A stretch of 64,000 nt of DNA from Paenibacillus sp. FSL R7-0345. Lineage in GTDB: Bacteria; Bacillota; Bacilli; Paenibacillales; Paenibacillaceae. The translations under genes and the position numbers were made by a program. Positions 33,607 to 41,410 of the stretch are shown here, piece after piece. The stretch lies in NCBI RefSeq assembly GCF_038595055.1, contig NZ_CP152002.1:5736001-5800000 (forward strand), read 5' to 3'. How positions within the stretch are numbered: the stretch's first letter is position 1; each line of letters begins with the position of its first letter. The notes beneath the pieces were generated by a model. The model had not been told where the DNA came from, did not search any database, and worked only from the letters and a program-made list of their open reading frames with translations.

Positions 33607-33960
33607 TTAATATTGTTTGCTAAAAGGCAGTTCGAACATATCCAACTCGTTTTCATCCACTTTTACTCTAAACGCGACTACAAAATAACGCTTATCATCT
33701 GATGATAAAACAGTGATTTTTTCACGCTCTACATCCTTACCGGTTTTCCCTCTGATATAAAGAACGTCACCCTCTTCAGCTTCTTCGATCCTTAAATTAA
33801 TAAGGCTACGCGGTAAATCTATATATGTAACATCAATAAAAATAATATCAATATTTTTAGCGTGATCAGCGCTTTTAATGCTTCTTATAAGTAATTCCCC
33901 GTGACTGATGTGATAGTACCAAAGTTTAAAAACTCTGCTGTCATCAAAAGATCTCAACAC
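33607..33960 (-). CDS. Hypothetical protein, immunity-like (Rhs island)
   Basis: Not recognised. The protein has about 117 residues, is acidic, and is mostly predicted beta and polar (DADHAKNIDIIFIDVTYIDL-like centre, ending DMFELPFSKQY), with no signal or membrane segment. GTG at 33958-33960 follows GGAGGAGGAC. It begins two bases after the stop of the broken gene upstream, so the pair is one transcription unit. Its size, AT-rich composition and position behind a toxin-fragment remnant fit an immunity gene of an orphan Rhs module, but the sequence itself does not prove this. Confidence 0.6.
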   Translation of the reverse strand: MLRSFDDSRVFKLWYYHISHGELLIRSIKSADHAKNIDIIFIDVTYIDLPRSLINLRIEEAEEGDVLYIRGKTGKDVEREKITVLSSDDKRYFVVAFRVKVDENELDMFELPFSKQY

Positions 33961-33962
33961 GG

Positions 33963-34427
33963 CTATGTCCTCCTCCTTCTTGTGATATATCTATAAAATT
34001 CATCTCTAGGCAAGCATTTTACATTAGTCACACCAAACCTCAGCATAAAATCGTTGTATTTCTCAAGATAATTTTTCTGAATAGAATTGCAGAAGTCGTA
34101 CTGATTTTGAAAGGGGATCATCTCCCCATTGCTATTAATTAACTTCAAGTGAAAAATTTGATTATGGATGATTTGAGTTACCTTATAAACTTCAAGCATA
34201 CACTCGTGGAACTAGGAAAAGCAGCCCTCTATTGATATTTCAGAAATTTCATCATTATTTAAATGAAGCGTCATAATTAAAAAATTGTCCAATTTAAATT
34301 CGTTCGTTCCTCTGGATTTATATTTTATTTTCAGGTCAGCCAGATTGCTTAGAAAATAAGGTATGGAGCTATTAGTTTCTACAAAATCTGAAGCGAACAA
34401 TTTAACATAAAAACTTTCTGCTCCCAT
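33963..34427 (-). pseudogene. Immunity-like gene interrupted by an in-frame TAG
   Basis: Two parts are in the same frame. Residues 1-71 (MGAESFYVKLFASDFVETN...) end at TAG 34212-34214, and reading continues with FHEC and then MLEVYKVTQIIHNQIFHLKL to the stop at 33963. The whole would be 154 codons, a common immunity-protein size. AAAGGCGGTGA lies before the first ATG. A single nonsense change therefore seems to have broken an intact small gene. The family is not recognised. A second TAG of the same kind lies in the Rhs fragment at 35950. Confidence 0.6.
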
Positions 34428-34661
34428 TCATTTCACCGCCTTTGTATATATTATCGTCTTCCTTCTCTTAGGGTAAGGCCTCTTTTGGGTAGCCTTTATC
34501 ATAAATGAAACAGGGGAGAAGAGTGTACTCCGTGTGTATGCCATGAGTTTAAAGTTTTTTTTGATGGATTTGTTACAATTAATTTTGGGAAATGTTTTGA
34601 GATAGAGCGTTTGCAAGGAATTTAATGAATACGATGGATTGCAATAGGGCGAATACAAGTG

Positions 34662-34745
34662 TTAAAGAAAGTACTGACGTTCTCCATATTTACGAACATA
34701 AACACCTCTTGCAGCATCGTAGAGAGGTATAGTGCCTTGTCTAAT
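34662..34745 (-). pseudogene. Possible remnant of a polymorphic-toxin C-terminus
   Basis: A 27-codon stretch without start codon reads IRQGTIPLYDAARGVYVR followed by KYGERQYFL and a stop. The wording resembles the last residues of secreted toxin domains, and two immunity-like genes follow it, but the piece is too short to assign. No other gene is seen between 34428 and 34773. Confidence 0.3.
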
Positions 34746-34773
34746 TTATAGAGCGCTGGATAGGACTTTAACT

Positions 34774-34811
34774 AAAAAAAGAAACCACATGGAGTATTAT
34801 TCACATGTGGT
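34774..34811 (-). terminator. Terminator behind the paired small immunity-like genes
   Basis: ACCACATG at 34784-34791 and CATGTGGT at 34804-34811, with seven A at 34774-34780 (T run on the minus strand). Similar CCACATG stems end other modules of the island. Confidence 0.8.
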
Positions 34812-34850
34812 CCTAACTAAATTAGTTTAATTCATCAATTTTGAAATACA

Positions 34851-35060
34851 TTAATCAATCGACCATGGCTCAATTGTTTTCACTGCACTCAGCGGAATTA
34901 ACCGCCGTGTATCATCATGGTCCTCTTCAGGCATTATCACAATAGTATTGTTGAATGAATAATAATTAACATACAATCCTATTACATGTAAATTATCAAG
35001 AAATGTTATCTTTATATATTGATCCAAATAATTCTCCATAAAAATTTCTTGTTTTTCCAT
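34851..35060 (-). CDS. Small immunity-like protein (tandem copy 2)
   Basis: Of its 69 residues, about two thirds match the next gene (35114-35320): both start MEKQEIFM, share IKITFLDNLHVxGxYVxYY, and end with IPLSAxKTI. AGGAGGACTACC precedes the ATG. It looks like a small beta-rich (SH3- or Sm-like) domain. The tandem pair directly follows the toxin fragment at 35332, so an immunity role is inferred, with the second copy diverged. It could protect against a related toxin variant. Confidence 0.65.
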   Translation of the reverse strand: MEKQEIFMENYLDQYIKITFLDNLHVIGLYVNYYSFNNTIVIMPEEDHDDTRRLIPLSAVKTIEPWSID

Positions 35061-35113
35061 GGTAGTCCTCCTAATACTAAAGTAACTTCCATCTCAAGCC
35101 TGCAATCAATTTC

Positions 35114-35320
35114 CTAATTAAACAAACGAGCTATTGTTTTTATTGCACTTAGCGGAATGAAAAGACGTGCATCATCATGTTCATCTTCAGGAACAATGAC
35201 TATAACATTATTAGAATAATAATAATCAACATAAGTCCCCGTTACATGTAAGTTATCAAGAAATGTTATCTTGATAACGTCATTTATATAACCCTTCATA
35301 AATATCTCTTGCTTTTCCAT
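35114..35320 (-). CDS. Small immunity-like protein (tandem copy 1)
   Basis: The protein has 68 residues with KITFLDNLHVTGTYVDYYYSNNV and VIVPEDEHDDARLFIPLSAIK. It is the first gene after the Rhs toxin fragment (11 bp from its stop), and its AGGAGGATTTATC lies directly behind the fragment end. Immediate downstream position, small size and acidic nature make it the best candidate for the cognate antidote of the 35332 toxin domain. Its paralogue follows after 53 bp. Confidence 0.65.
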   Translation of the reverse strand: MEKQEIFMKGYINDVIKITFLDNLHVTGTYVDYYYSNNVIVIVPEDEHDDARLFIPLSAIKTIARLFN

Positions 35321-35331
35321 GATAAATCCTC

Positions 35332-35964
35332 CTAAATAACCTCTGGCTTTCTTTCATCAAAAAAGTATATTCCTTCATTTGTCCAAACTTGAACATCATA
35401 CCTGAACGGTTTGTCTTCAAAATAATTGTACAATTTATTGCTTAAATTGATGATATCTATTAGTTCAAATTCAACATTTTTAAATGTCAGATCATAGATA
35501 ACAACATCTGCACCTTGCTTCTCTATCCCTTCTTTAATTGCATTATATGCACTACCTAGTTTGAACTCACCTGTTTCAGAAAAGGATGTCTTTAATTCAA
35601 CCTTGTAATAACCGTTTATTTTGAAATCATATTGATTTGAAATACCTTTAGCTTGTGGGTTTAAATAAACATCTTTCCCCATTTTCAACAACAAATTAAA
35701 AACATACTTTTCTTGATCTTCAAGTTTTTTCTTTGCATTATTACTTTCAGCAGTATATAACCCTCTACATACTGGTATGTTTTCTGGATGATAATCTGAA
35801 AAAGTTATCCCGAAAAATTCTAGTGCGAGATTACCGTCAACTCTCACTTTAACACTACCGCTTGGATCATTAAACATCAGAGGATTGTTTTCCACGTAAG
35901 TATACAAATTCAAACTCAGCGGATTATCAATCTGCCCCTCATACGTATCCTAGTTTATAAAGCG
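35332..35964 (-). pseudogene. Rhs C-terminal toxin fragment (5'-truncated, in-frame TAG)
   Basis: Reading upstream of the first usable start (TTG 35911-35913) gives DTYEGQIDNPLS, preceded by TAG at 35950-35952 and RFIN. The same stretch at 42061-42105 reads RFINEDTYEGQIDNPLS, so GAG has become TAG. The C-terminal domain (about 160 residues) has YDFKINGYYKVELKTSFSE, a D...ExK arrangement like PD-(D/E)xK nucleases, and ends FRYDVQVWTNEGIYFFDERK, reminiscent of CdiA-CT tRNases. The Rhs core is missing; homology stops next to the IS110-type element. It cannot be exported alone but could be restored by recombination with a full Rhs gene. Confidence 0.75.
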
Positions 35965-36022
35965 GGGCTTTGAATAAAGAAGGTGGCAACTGAGAATTCA
36001 ATCCCAGCTACCACCCATTCTA

Positions 36023-37258
36023 TCATCCCGCCTGCTGTGCAGGTGTATTCGGCATCACGTAGGCTGACTTTTTCTTCATCATGACATAGATGATGTTTAC
36101 CAGCTTCCTCATTAAGCAGACCACCGCTTGTTGTTTCGTTTTCCCCTCAGCTATTTTCCGCTCATAATAAGCATAGAAATAGGCATTCTTTGGTTCTCGC
36201 TTGGTACGTGTGACACCAATCTGACGAATTGCAAGACTCTTGATAATATCATGCAATTCCCGATTGCCTTGCTTACTCTTGAAATTTCGTGACTTATTTC
36301 CTGAACCAACCGTTACAGGTGCTATTCCAGCAAATCGGGCAAGCTTATCAGAGGAAGAGAATCGGTGAATATCGCCAATCTCTGCCACAAGCTGCGCCGC
36401 TGTCACCACATTGATCCCTGTCATGGATTCAAGCTGGAAGCCAAGCTGCTGCATCAAATGCTCAATCTTACCCTCGATACAGACCAATTGTTCTTGAAAA
36501 AACCGAGCGGATTCCACTTGACTCACCACTACTGAATCTCTTGAATCCTGAAAATCCCGATACGTTTCTCCGTCTGCGTCGATCAGAGTAAGAATTTGAT
36601 TTGCCTTCTTATGAGACAATCCATTGTTGCTGTGCTTTCGCAAGAAGGCAGCAAGGACTTCCTCAGACATGTCCTTCAAGGTATACGGTGAAGGGTAAGT
36701 CTCCCAGAAGGAAAGCGCCGTTTTCCCCTCTACTTCAGAGAAGAACTTTTTGTAACTGGGATAGGAATAGCTAATCTGCTGGTGCATCTTTTTTACCGTT
36801 TCCGTTAAACTGTTAGCCAACCATTTCCGCTGCGTCACAAGCTGGCTAATCGCCCAGAACAGGTCAACGGGTTGAGCATCCGGCAGGCGCTCCAACTCGT
36901 CTCTGAGCACCTTGGCAACGCATTCCGCATCCCAGCTATCCGACTTCTGAACGGTCACATGACTCTTTCTTCTGGCGTTAGCGAGCTTTGCATTCACTTC
37001 CTTCACCCAGCAACGATTGTCCTTCAGATAGACGGCGAGTCCCCTGCCGTAACCTCCGACATCCTCCAGTCCATAAACAACGGACAAGCCCTTCTTGATG
37101 TACTTCTTAAGTTCCTTGAGCAGTAAAGGAAAGGCAGACGGCTTGTTATCGAATTTTAGTTCTCCTAACTTCTTGCTCCAGCAGTCAATAATGACGGCTG
37201 TATGATGCTGTTTATGCAGGTCAACTCCTACATAGATTAGATTCTGCTGTTCAATCAT
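36023..37258 (-). CDS. IS110-family transposase (DEDD recombinase)
   Basis: This 411-residue protein has the DEDD N-terminal domain (IYVGVDLHKQHHTAVIID, VYGLEDVGGYGRGLAVYL, VQKSDSWDAECVAKVL with the later acidic residues). Its C-terminal Transposase_20 domain is MTGINVVTAAQLVAEIG, then LARFAGIAPVTVGSGNKSR, and the conserved Ser is expected in the tail region. ATG at 37256-37258 follows GAGGGAG; the in-frame extension to 37363 overlaps the structured leader and is unlikely. The reading frame is intact. Related IS110 enzymes use a bridge RNA made from the leader next to the gene. Confidence 0.92.
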   Translation of the reverse strand: MIEQQNLIYVGVDLHKQHHTAVIIDCWSKKLGELKFDNKPSAFPLLLKELKKYIKKGLSVVYGLEDVGGYGRGLAVYLKDNRCWVKEVNAKLANARRKSHVTVQKSDSWDAECVAKVLRDELERLPDAQPVDLFWAISQLVTQRKWLANSLTETVKKMHQQISYSYPSYKKFFSEVEGKTALSFWETYPSPYTLKDMSEEVLAAFLRKHSNNGLSHKKANQILTLIDADGETYRDFQDSRDSVVVSQVESARFFQEQLVCIEGKIEHLMQQLGFQLESMTGINVVTAAQLVAEIGDIHRFSSSDKLARFAGIAPVTVGSGNKSRNFKSKQGNRELHDIIKSLAIRQIGVTRTKREPKNAYFYAYYERKIAEGKTKQQAVVCLMRKLVNIIYVMMKKKSAYVMPNTPAQQAG

Positions 37259-37286
37259 GCTCTTTTGCTCCCTCTGTATTTGAATT

Positions 37287-37385
37287 GTTACTAATGGATT
37301 CGATTCGTTGCATTCAAGAATCTTTGCTGTCTTTATCGCTTGATCTGTATGTATCCAGCCCATTAGTAACCACTCAAACGAGTGG
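37287..37385 (-). ncRNA. Candidate bridge-RNA-like structured leader of the IS110 element
   Basis: On the minus strand CCACTC-GTTT-GAGTGG (37370-37385) forms a hairpin. Directly after it GTTACTAATGG (37360-37370) and CCATTAGTAAC (37287-37297) form a perfect 11-bp stem enclosing about 62 nt. The region lies just upstream of the transposase, where IS110 bridge RNAs are encoded. That it is a bridge RNA is inference from position and fold; loop targets were not matched. Confidence 0.5.
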
Positions 37386-37476
37386 CGAAAACATCATGGA
37401 TAAACAAGTTTGCATCCTCAGTTCGAGCGGTCGGTGCCGCAAAGATACGTTAGCAATCTCTTGTTTACGATAATGC

Positions 37477-37734
37477 TTAGAAAGCTGTAAGTTTTAACAT
37501 CCCAGCAACATGTGACTTCTCCAGACGTACATAAAGCAGGTCTAGCCGCAGTTCTTCTGTGTACTCGTGAATCTTATCTATGATTTTCTCCGCTGTCGGC
37601 AAGTGAATCTCCGCAGCTTGTTCATGTGTAATTTGAAAAATAGCATTTTCATAAGCGGCAGTGGTTCGGAGACTTGTTAGAAGCTGATCTTCTTGCTCAA
37701 CCAGCGATTCATACTTATCTTGTAATATCGTCAC
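37477..37734 (-). CDS. Small helical protein coupled to the serine recombinase
   Basis: The predicted 85-residue protein has heptad-like helices (YESLVEQEDQLLTSLRTTAA, then IIDKIHEYTEELRLDLLYVR). GTG at 37732-37734 is preferred because AGGAGG is nine bases upstream and the GTGA overlap couples it to the recombinase stop; a GTG two codons earlier is possible. It may be a partner or directionality factor, or it may supply the coiled-coil function missing from the short recombinase. I know no family for it. Its 3' end touches the IS110 element. Confidence 0.6.
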   Translation of the reverse strand: MTILQDKYESLVEQEDQLLTSLRTTAAYENAIFQITHEQAAEIHLPTAEKIIDKIHEYTEELRLDLLYVRLEKSHVAGMLKLTAF

Positions 37735-38528
37735 AAGCACATTCCTCCTGACGGTAGGATCGCTTGATGTTTACCGTCTGCTTCGATCTGCCCATAACGA
37801 TACGTTCCTTGGTAAAATGCTTTACGATCTAGGATTCGTTTCACCTGTACTTTGGTGAATCTCTTCCCTTGTTCCGTTGTGAATCCTTCTTCGTTTAGCG
37901 TCTCTGCTAAAGCCGACAATGACCATACAGGGTATTGCTCTTTTAATTGAAATAGCCGCTGAACCGTGGATGCCTTCTGTTCGTCAATGAACATTTGCTT
38001 TGATCCCCGTTTTCCTTTGTAACCAAAAGGAATACCCCCACCTGCAAACTTGCCTTCGGAAGCCTTTTTGTTTCGTCCACGTCCCAGCTTCATAGCAATC
38101 TCCAGCCGCTGATAAGCATCCAGCAATTCCATCAAACCGTTAATCAAGAAGTCAGACGGGTCTTTCTTAAAAATGCTATAGGTCGGTTGTTCAATACTCC
38201 GAATGTCAATGTTGCGCTTTTTAAGCTCCCGATGAACAAGGACTTTGACGATATCGCTTCTCCATAATCTGCTTGTGTTCAGGACAACAACGTAATCCAC
38301 CTTCTGAGTCGATACATAAGTCAGCATGTCTTGGAAGCCCTCTCGTTCGACCTCTAAGGCTTCCTCGTCCACTTTCGCTCCACTGATGCCCTCGTCGGTA
38401 AAAACCTGAACCAGATGCCAACCTTGCTGCTCACAGTACGACTGAATCTCGTCTTGCTGGTAGGACAAGCTGTAGCCATCCTTCACCTGACCTTGTGTAC
38501 TGACCCGCACATAGCCTATGACATTCAT
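37731..38528 (-). CDS. Serine recombinase (site-specific integrase/resolvase), short form
   Basis: The enzyme has 265 residues. The catalytic resolvase domain shows YVRVSTQGQVKDGYSL with Ser10, VFTDEGISGAKVDE, VVLNTSRLWRSDIVKVLV and LMELLDAYQRLEIAMKLGRG. It is followed by part of the Recombinase domain (GGIPFGYKGKRG, then TVQRLFQLKEQYP, LAETLNEEGFTTEQGKRFT, VKRILDRKAFYQGTYRYG). It ends at GKHQAILPSGG, so the zinc-ribbon and coiled-coil parts of large serine integrases are absent. It is divergent from the XRE regulator across a region with three operators and probably integrates the Rep-bearing element. Confidence 0.88.
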   Translation of the reverse strand: MNVIGYVRVSTQGQVKDGYSLSYQQDEIQSYCEQQGWHLVQVFTDEGISGAKVDEEALEVEREGFQDMLTYVSTQKVDYVVVLNTSRLWRSDIVKVLVHRELKKRNIDIRSIEQPTYSIFKKDPSDFLINGLMELLDAYQRLEIAMKLGRGRNKKASEGKFAGGGIPFGYKGKRGSKQMFIDEQKASTVQRLFQLKEQYPVWSLSALAETLNEEGFTTEQGKRFTKVQVKRILDRKAFYQGTYRYGQIEADGKHQAILPSGGMCL

Positions 38529-38590
38529 AGGTTACCTCCCCCCGTTACCTTAGCGTTACATGAATTAGAATTGCTGTAACACTACAACTA

Positions 38591-38683
38591 TATACCCTTA
38601 AGAGTATATATCGATTATAGTACCTTTAAGCGTAATATCAATGCTAGATTGGATACAATGTGATATAGTACGGTTAATAGTAC
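38591..38683. promoter_or_regulatory. Three operator-like palindromes in the recombinase/XRE divergent region
   Basis: TATACCCTTAAGAGTATA at 38591-38608, AGTACCTTTAAGCGTAA at 38619-38635 and AGTACGGTTAATAGTAC at 38667-38683 share a GTAC/TATA...TTAA...GTAC/GTATA plan of 17-18 bp. They sit between the recombinase (minus, starts 38528) and the XRE gene (plus, starts 38711), like a phage-type repressor switch. Confidence 0.6.
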
Positions 38684-38710
38684 GTTTTTACGTTGGAGGA
38701 TTATTTCCCT

Positions 38711-38920
38711 ATGAAATTAAAGATTCGCTTAAAAGAAATACTTGCCGAGAAAGGAATTTCTCAACGTCAACTCTCTATGCAAATGAACATTCGCTACGCA
38801 ACGATCAATCATCTCTGTTCCGATTCAGTAGACAGAGTCTATATCCGAACGCTGGAAGCGATATGTGAAGCTCTAGACATCTCCATCCATGAACTGATTG
38901 TTGAAGATTCGGAAGCTTAA
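38711..38920 (+). CDS. XRE-family regulator of the mobile element
   Basis: The 69-residue protein is a single HTH_XRE domain: LKEILAEKGISQRQLSMQMN, RYATINHLCSDSVDRVYIRT and LEAICEALDISIHELI. ATG 38711 is chosen because TTGGAGGA at 38693-38700 lies ten bases upstream; the earlier GTG-like start at 38693 sits inside that site. It is divergent from the serine recombinase, and the three palindromes between them are natural binding sites. It is likely the repressor that keeps the recombinase silent. Confidence 0.82.
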   Translation: MKLKIRLKEILAEKGISQRQLSMQMNIRYATINHLCSDSVDRVYIRTLEAICEALDISIHELIVEDSEA

Positions 38921-39171
38921 GGTGCTTAAATGTAAGTCGGGTCGGGCGCTGGATGTGCTACGCCCTATTCCTCAACAAGAATCATGCTTTTTGATGTAAA
39001 CCACCCCCGGGTGTTTTCCTATCGTAATGGCGAACATTTCCCAGAAGGTAGGGGTTGAAATCTCTTTATTTTCAAGTAGAATAGAGACTATGTTATTTTT
39101 ATTTCATCCAGCATGTTGGACTTTTTATCGTTATCGGCAAAATAACGTGTCCATCGGTGAGGATGTGTCTT

Positions 39172-40077
39172 CTAGCTATTTATAGCAAGACGATCTAGGC
39201 AGTTCCCTTGGGGGATTGCTATTTTTTTTGCTAAGTTTTTGCGATTGGCATAAGTCGATGGTGCATAAAGCTGCCTTAATTCAGGCTCATCGAATATGCT
39301 TTGCAGAAGTTGGAAACCAAGAACAGTTTCGATCTTGGATATGTTCTCTCTATTTTCCATTAGCCAAGACAAATCCATATCTCCAATTTCTTCTGGGTAC
39401 TCGATCTGTGCAAGCGTCCTCTCCATCGTATAGTCAAAGAATGGTTTTTGGAGTAATTCTACTGCCTTTCTCGTTGTCGAGAATCTTCTCAGGTCGTTGT
39501 CACTAGGTCGAACTTCTATTCGAAGTATACCTTTAGAACGTTCAATAATCTCGTTTGATTCTTCTTCCTTTCGGGTCTGCTTATGCTTATCATAAAGCAT
39601 AATTCTGCTGCTCTTATTCCGGTATTCAACGGTCTGGTCTTGGTTGTACGCTATTGTATTCTTGTAAGCAAGCTGCTGCCTACTGAGCATCCGCACATAC
39701 TCACCGACCTTTTTACCTACTTGAAAATTGCAACAAACATCACATCGGCTTATTATCCATTCAGAGTGTGGAATATACACATCAAAGAGTTGGAGCAACC
39801 TCTCTTGCAATTGTTCAAAGAACAAGGGGATGTCTGCTTCTGTGAGCATAGTAACGTTGTCTCCATATAGAAACTTCGGCATGGATACTTGTACTGTGAG
39901 TGTTTGGCTATACTCGATATACTTCATGTACGGCAACTTTTCATCTTTTAACGTATAGCTTGTGTTTAATGCACCTGTTTCTTTGCTAAAGAATGTAGTT
40001 GAATTTCCGTTGTATTGATTCAATATATCTGGATCAATAGGAATAGGTTTTGCTTTCAGTATGATAGTGTCAAACAT
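39172..40077 (-). CDS. Phage/plasmid replication protein (gene II/X family-like Rep)
   Basis: The 301-residue protein contains WIISRCDVCCNFQVGKKVGE (basic-aromatic start of the endonuclease region), YRNKSSRIMLYDKHKQTRKE and LRIEVRPSDNDLRRF, a pattern typical of rolling-circle initiators annotated as gene II/X family. GAAGG precedes the ATG at a good distance. The gene belongs to the small element with the recombinase and two HTH genes. Replication could allow a circular phase. The 250 bp after its stop (38921-39171) is non-coding and could contain an origin, but I cannot point to a nick site. Confidence 0.65.
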   Translation of the reverse strand: MFDTIILKAKPIPIDPDILNQYNGNSTTFFSKETGALNTSYTLKDEKLPYMKYIEYSQTLTVQVSMPKFLYGDNVTMLTEADIPLFFEQLQERLLQLFDVYIPHSEWIISRCDVCCNFQVGKKVGEYVRMLSRQQLAYKNTIAYNQDQTVEYRNKSSRIMLYDKHKQTRKEEESNEIIERSKGILRIEVRPSDNDLRRFSTTRKAVELLQKPFFDYTMERTLAQIEYPEEIGDMDLSWLMENRENISKIETVLGFQLLQSIFDEPELRQLYAPSTYANRKNLAKKIAIPQGNCLDRLAINS

Positions 40078-40210
40078 ATGAAACCTTCTTTCATTTCTAG
40101 TAGTCTAAAATATTGGATGGGATTGGAGATGTTATAAGAATGAGAACGCACGGCTGGAGTCGGGCTATTGTTCAACTCGTGTCTATCTTTTTCATCGTGC
40201 TCACCACCTA

Positions 40211-40819
40211 TTAAGGTTTAATTTCAGTTTCCTCGAACAGCTTGTCAAGCTTCTCAAAGAACTGTTTCTGTTCGTATTTTGCATAATCTGGATGTACTCC
40301 CCATTCGTTATCTCGGTGAACGAGATAATATAAGACCAATTCCAATGCTGTCTTTTTATTACGATTCTGTTCTTGAAATACTGTAACTACATCTTCAAGC
40401 CGTTTAAAATTCTCATTTTCTTCATCATTGACCAGTACTTCCAACTGTTCAATCAATCGTTCTTTTTTCTGCTCTTCATAGATATAGTCAACGAGCTGCC
40501 TATTATGCGAATAATGCTCAGTTGTTGTATATTCATATCCTTCGTCATCAACGCCTGTTATCTCAATTTCCTCATGTTCATCTGTTTTGGTTAAGTAAAC
40601 CATAAGAATTTCCGACTTTTCGGATGGAAGCAACTCCTTCTGAAACAAGGTTTGATCTTCGATCCCAAATAACTCAGACAATTGTTCCAGACGTGGTTCA
40701 GGTATTTTACGTCTTTCTTTGATCCAGTCTTGAAATGTCTGCTTCGAAACCCCTATGGCTTCTGCTACTGATTTGTACTCCATGTGAAACGTGTCAGCTA
40801 TAAATTGTAATCCAATCAT
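40211..40819 (-). CDS. HTH protein with C-terminal acidic domain
   Basis: An N-terminal XRE-like helix-turn-helix (HMEYKSVAEAIGVSKQTFQD, then WIKERRKIPEPRLEQLSELF) is followed by a 130-residue acidic region (TKTDEHEEIEITGVDDEGYE, later YEEQKKERLIEQLEVLVND) of unknown fold. ATG at 40817-40819 is favoured over 40834 because GGCGGTGA is correctly spaced and because the perfect palindrome CATACTTAGTATG would otherwise contain the start codon. The position upstream of rep suggests control of replication or transfer. It may repress itself through that palindrome. Confidence 0.7.
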   Translation of the reverse strand: MIGLQFIADTFHMEYKSVAEAIGVSKQTFQDWIKERRKIPEPRLEQLSELFGIEDQTLFQKELLPSEKSEILMVYLTKTDEHEEIEITGVDDEGYEYTTTEHYSHNRQLVDYIYEEQKKERLIEQLEVLVNDEENENFKRLEDVVTVFQEQNRNKKTALELVLYYLVHRDNEWGVHPDYAKYEQKQFFEKLDKLFEETEIKP

Positions 40820-40831
40820 CTCAATCACCGC

Positions 40832-40883
40832 CATACTTAGTATGTCTTTCTGCGATTAAATATATCACGCCATACTCAGAATG
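40832..40883. promoter_or_regulatory. Operator pair upstream of the HTH gene
   Basis: CATACTTAGTATG (40832-40844) is a perfect 5-3-5 palindrome. CATACTCAGAATG (40871-40883) is an imperfect copy 39 bp away. Both precede the HTH gene start at 40819. Confidence 0.6.
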
Positions 40884-40901
40884 TCAAACGTTAAGTCAAA
40901 A

Positions 40902-40931
40902 GAAAAACCACATGTAGCATCCTACATGTGG
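40902..40931 (-). terminator. Terminator of the immunity gene
   Basis: CCACATGTAG (40908-40917) pairs with CTACATGTGG (40922-40931). The minus strand continues TTTTTCTTTT. Confidence 0.9.
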
Positions 40932-40949
40932 CAAGAATGGATAATAAAA

Positions 40950-41408
40950 TTAGTTTTCCGAAAGCCTTATTGCCTTTAGCAATGCCTCCGCTAGAGAAGA
41001 CTCATTTAATTCTTTACCCAAGAAAAAGGTATTTCCCTCTTGATGAACATATCCCTTCTTATCTGAATACGTAGTTGGTGTAACTTGATAACCTTCCTCA
41101 TCCCAATGTAAATTAACAACTTTCTTGTTTTTAATTGCTTTCTTGTAACCTTTTATTTTTAAGTGCTTCTCTATTGCTGTAACCTTTGGAAAATCATTAT
41201 CGACCTCTTGCGAATAACACCGTTTAAAACTTTCTTCTATAGCAGATTGAAGTTCTTCAGTGTTATACGGGTGTCTAAGCTCTACAATATTGTTAACTTC
41301 AGCAGTAACTTTATGAACCGTCCATATTCCATGTGGTACAAAAAACAGATCATTGCTTTTATCCACATACACTGTCACATCTTTAAAATCAAAATTCAAT
41401 TGATTCAC
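40950..41408 (-). CDS. Immunity protein candidate for the adjacent Rhs toxin fragment (CdiI-like)
   Basis: A soluble protein of 152 residues (FDFKDVTVYVDKSNDLFFVP, VTAEVNNIVELRHPYNTEELQ, and a C-terminal EGNTFFLGKELNESSLAEALLKAI). The general build resembles the DUF1436/CdiI immunity family of contact-dependent inhibition systems, but I cannot confirm it. It starts two bases after the toxin fragment stop and ends at a strong terminator, the classic toxin-immunity layout. Confidence 0.65.
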   Translation of the reverse strand: MNQLNFDFKDVTVYVDKSNDLFFVPHGIWTVHKVTAEVNNIVELRHPYNTEELQSAIEESFKRCYSQEVDNDFPKVTAIEKHLKIKGYKKAIKNKKVVNLHWDEEGYQVTPTTYSDKKGYVHQEGNTFFLGKELNESSLAEALLKAIRLSEN

Positions 41409-41410
41409 TC

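Larger units (their letters stand above)
35965..37475 (-). mobile_element. IS110-family insertion sequence (ends approximate)
   Basis: One transposase gene plus a structured upstream leader. The left limit is set by the loss of Rhs homology at about 35965, the right by the small recombinase-partner gene ending at 37477. IS110 elements usually lack clear terminal inverted repeats, so the borders are estimates. Confidence 0.7.

Noticed and set aside
34428..34658. 76-codon minus-strand frame in the island
   Set aside because: No ribosome binding site, basic low-complexity product and no relation to neighbours.
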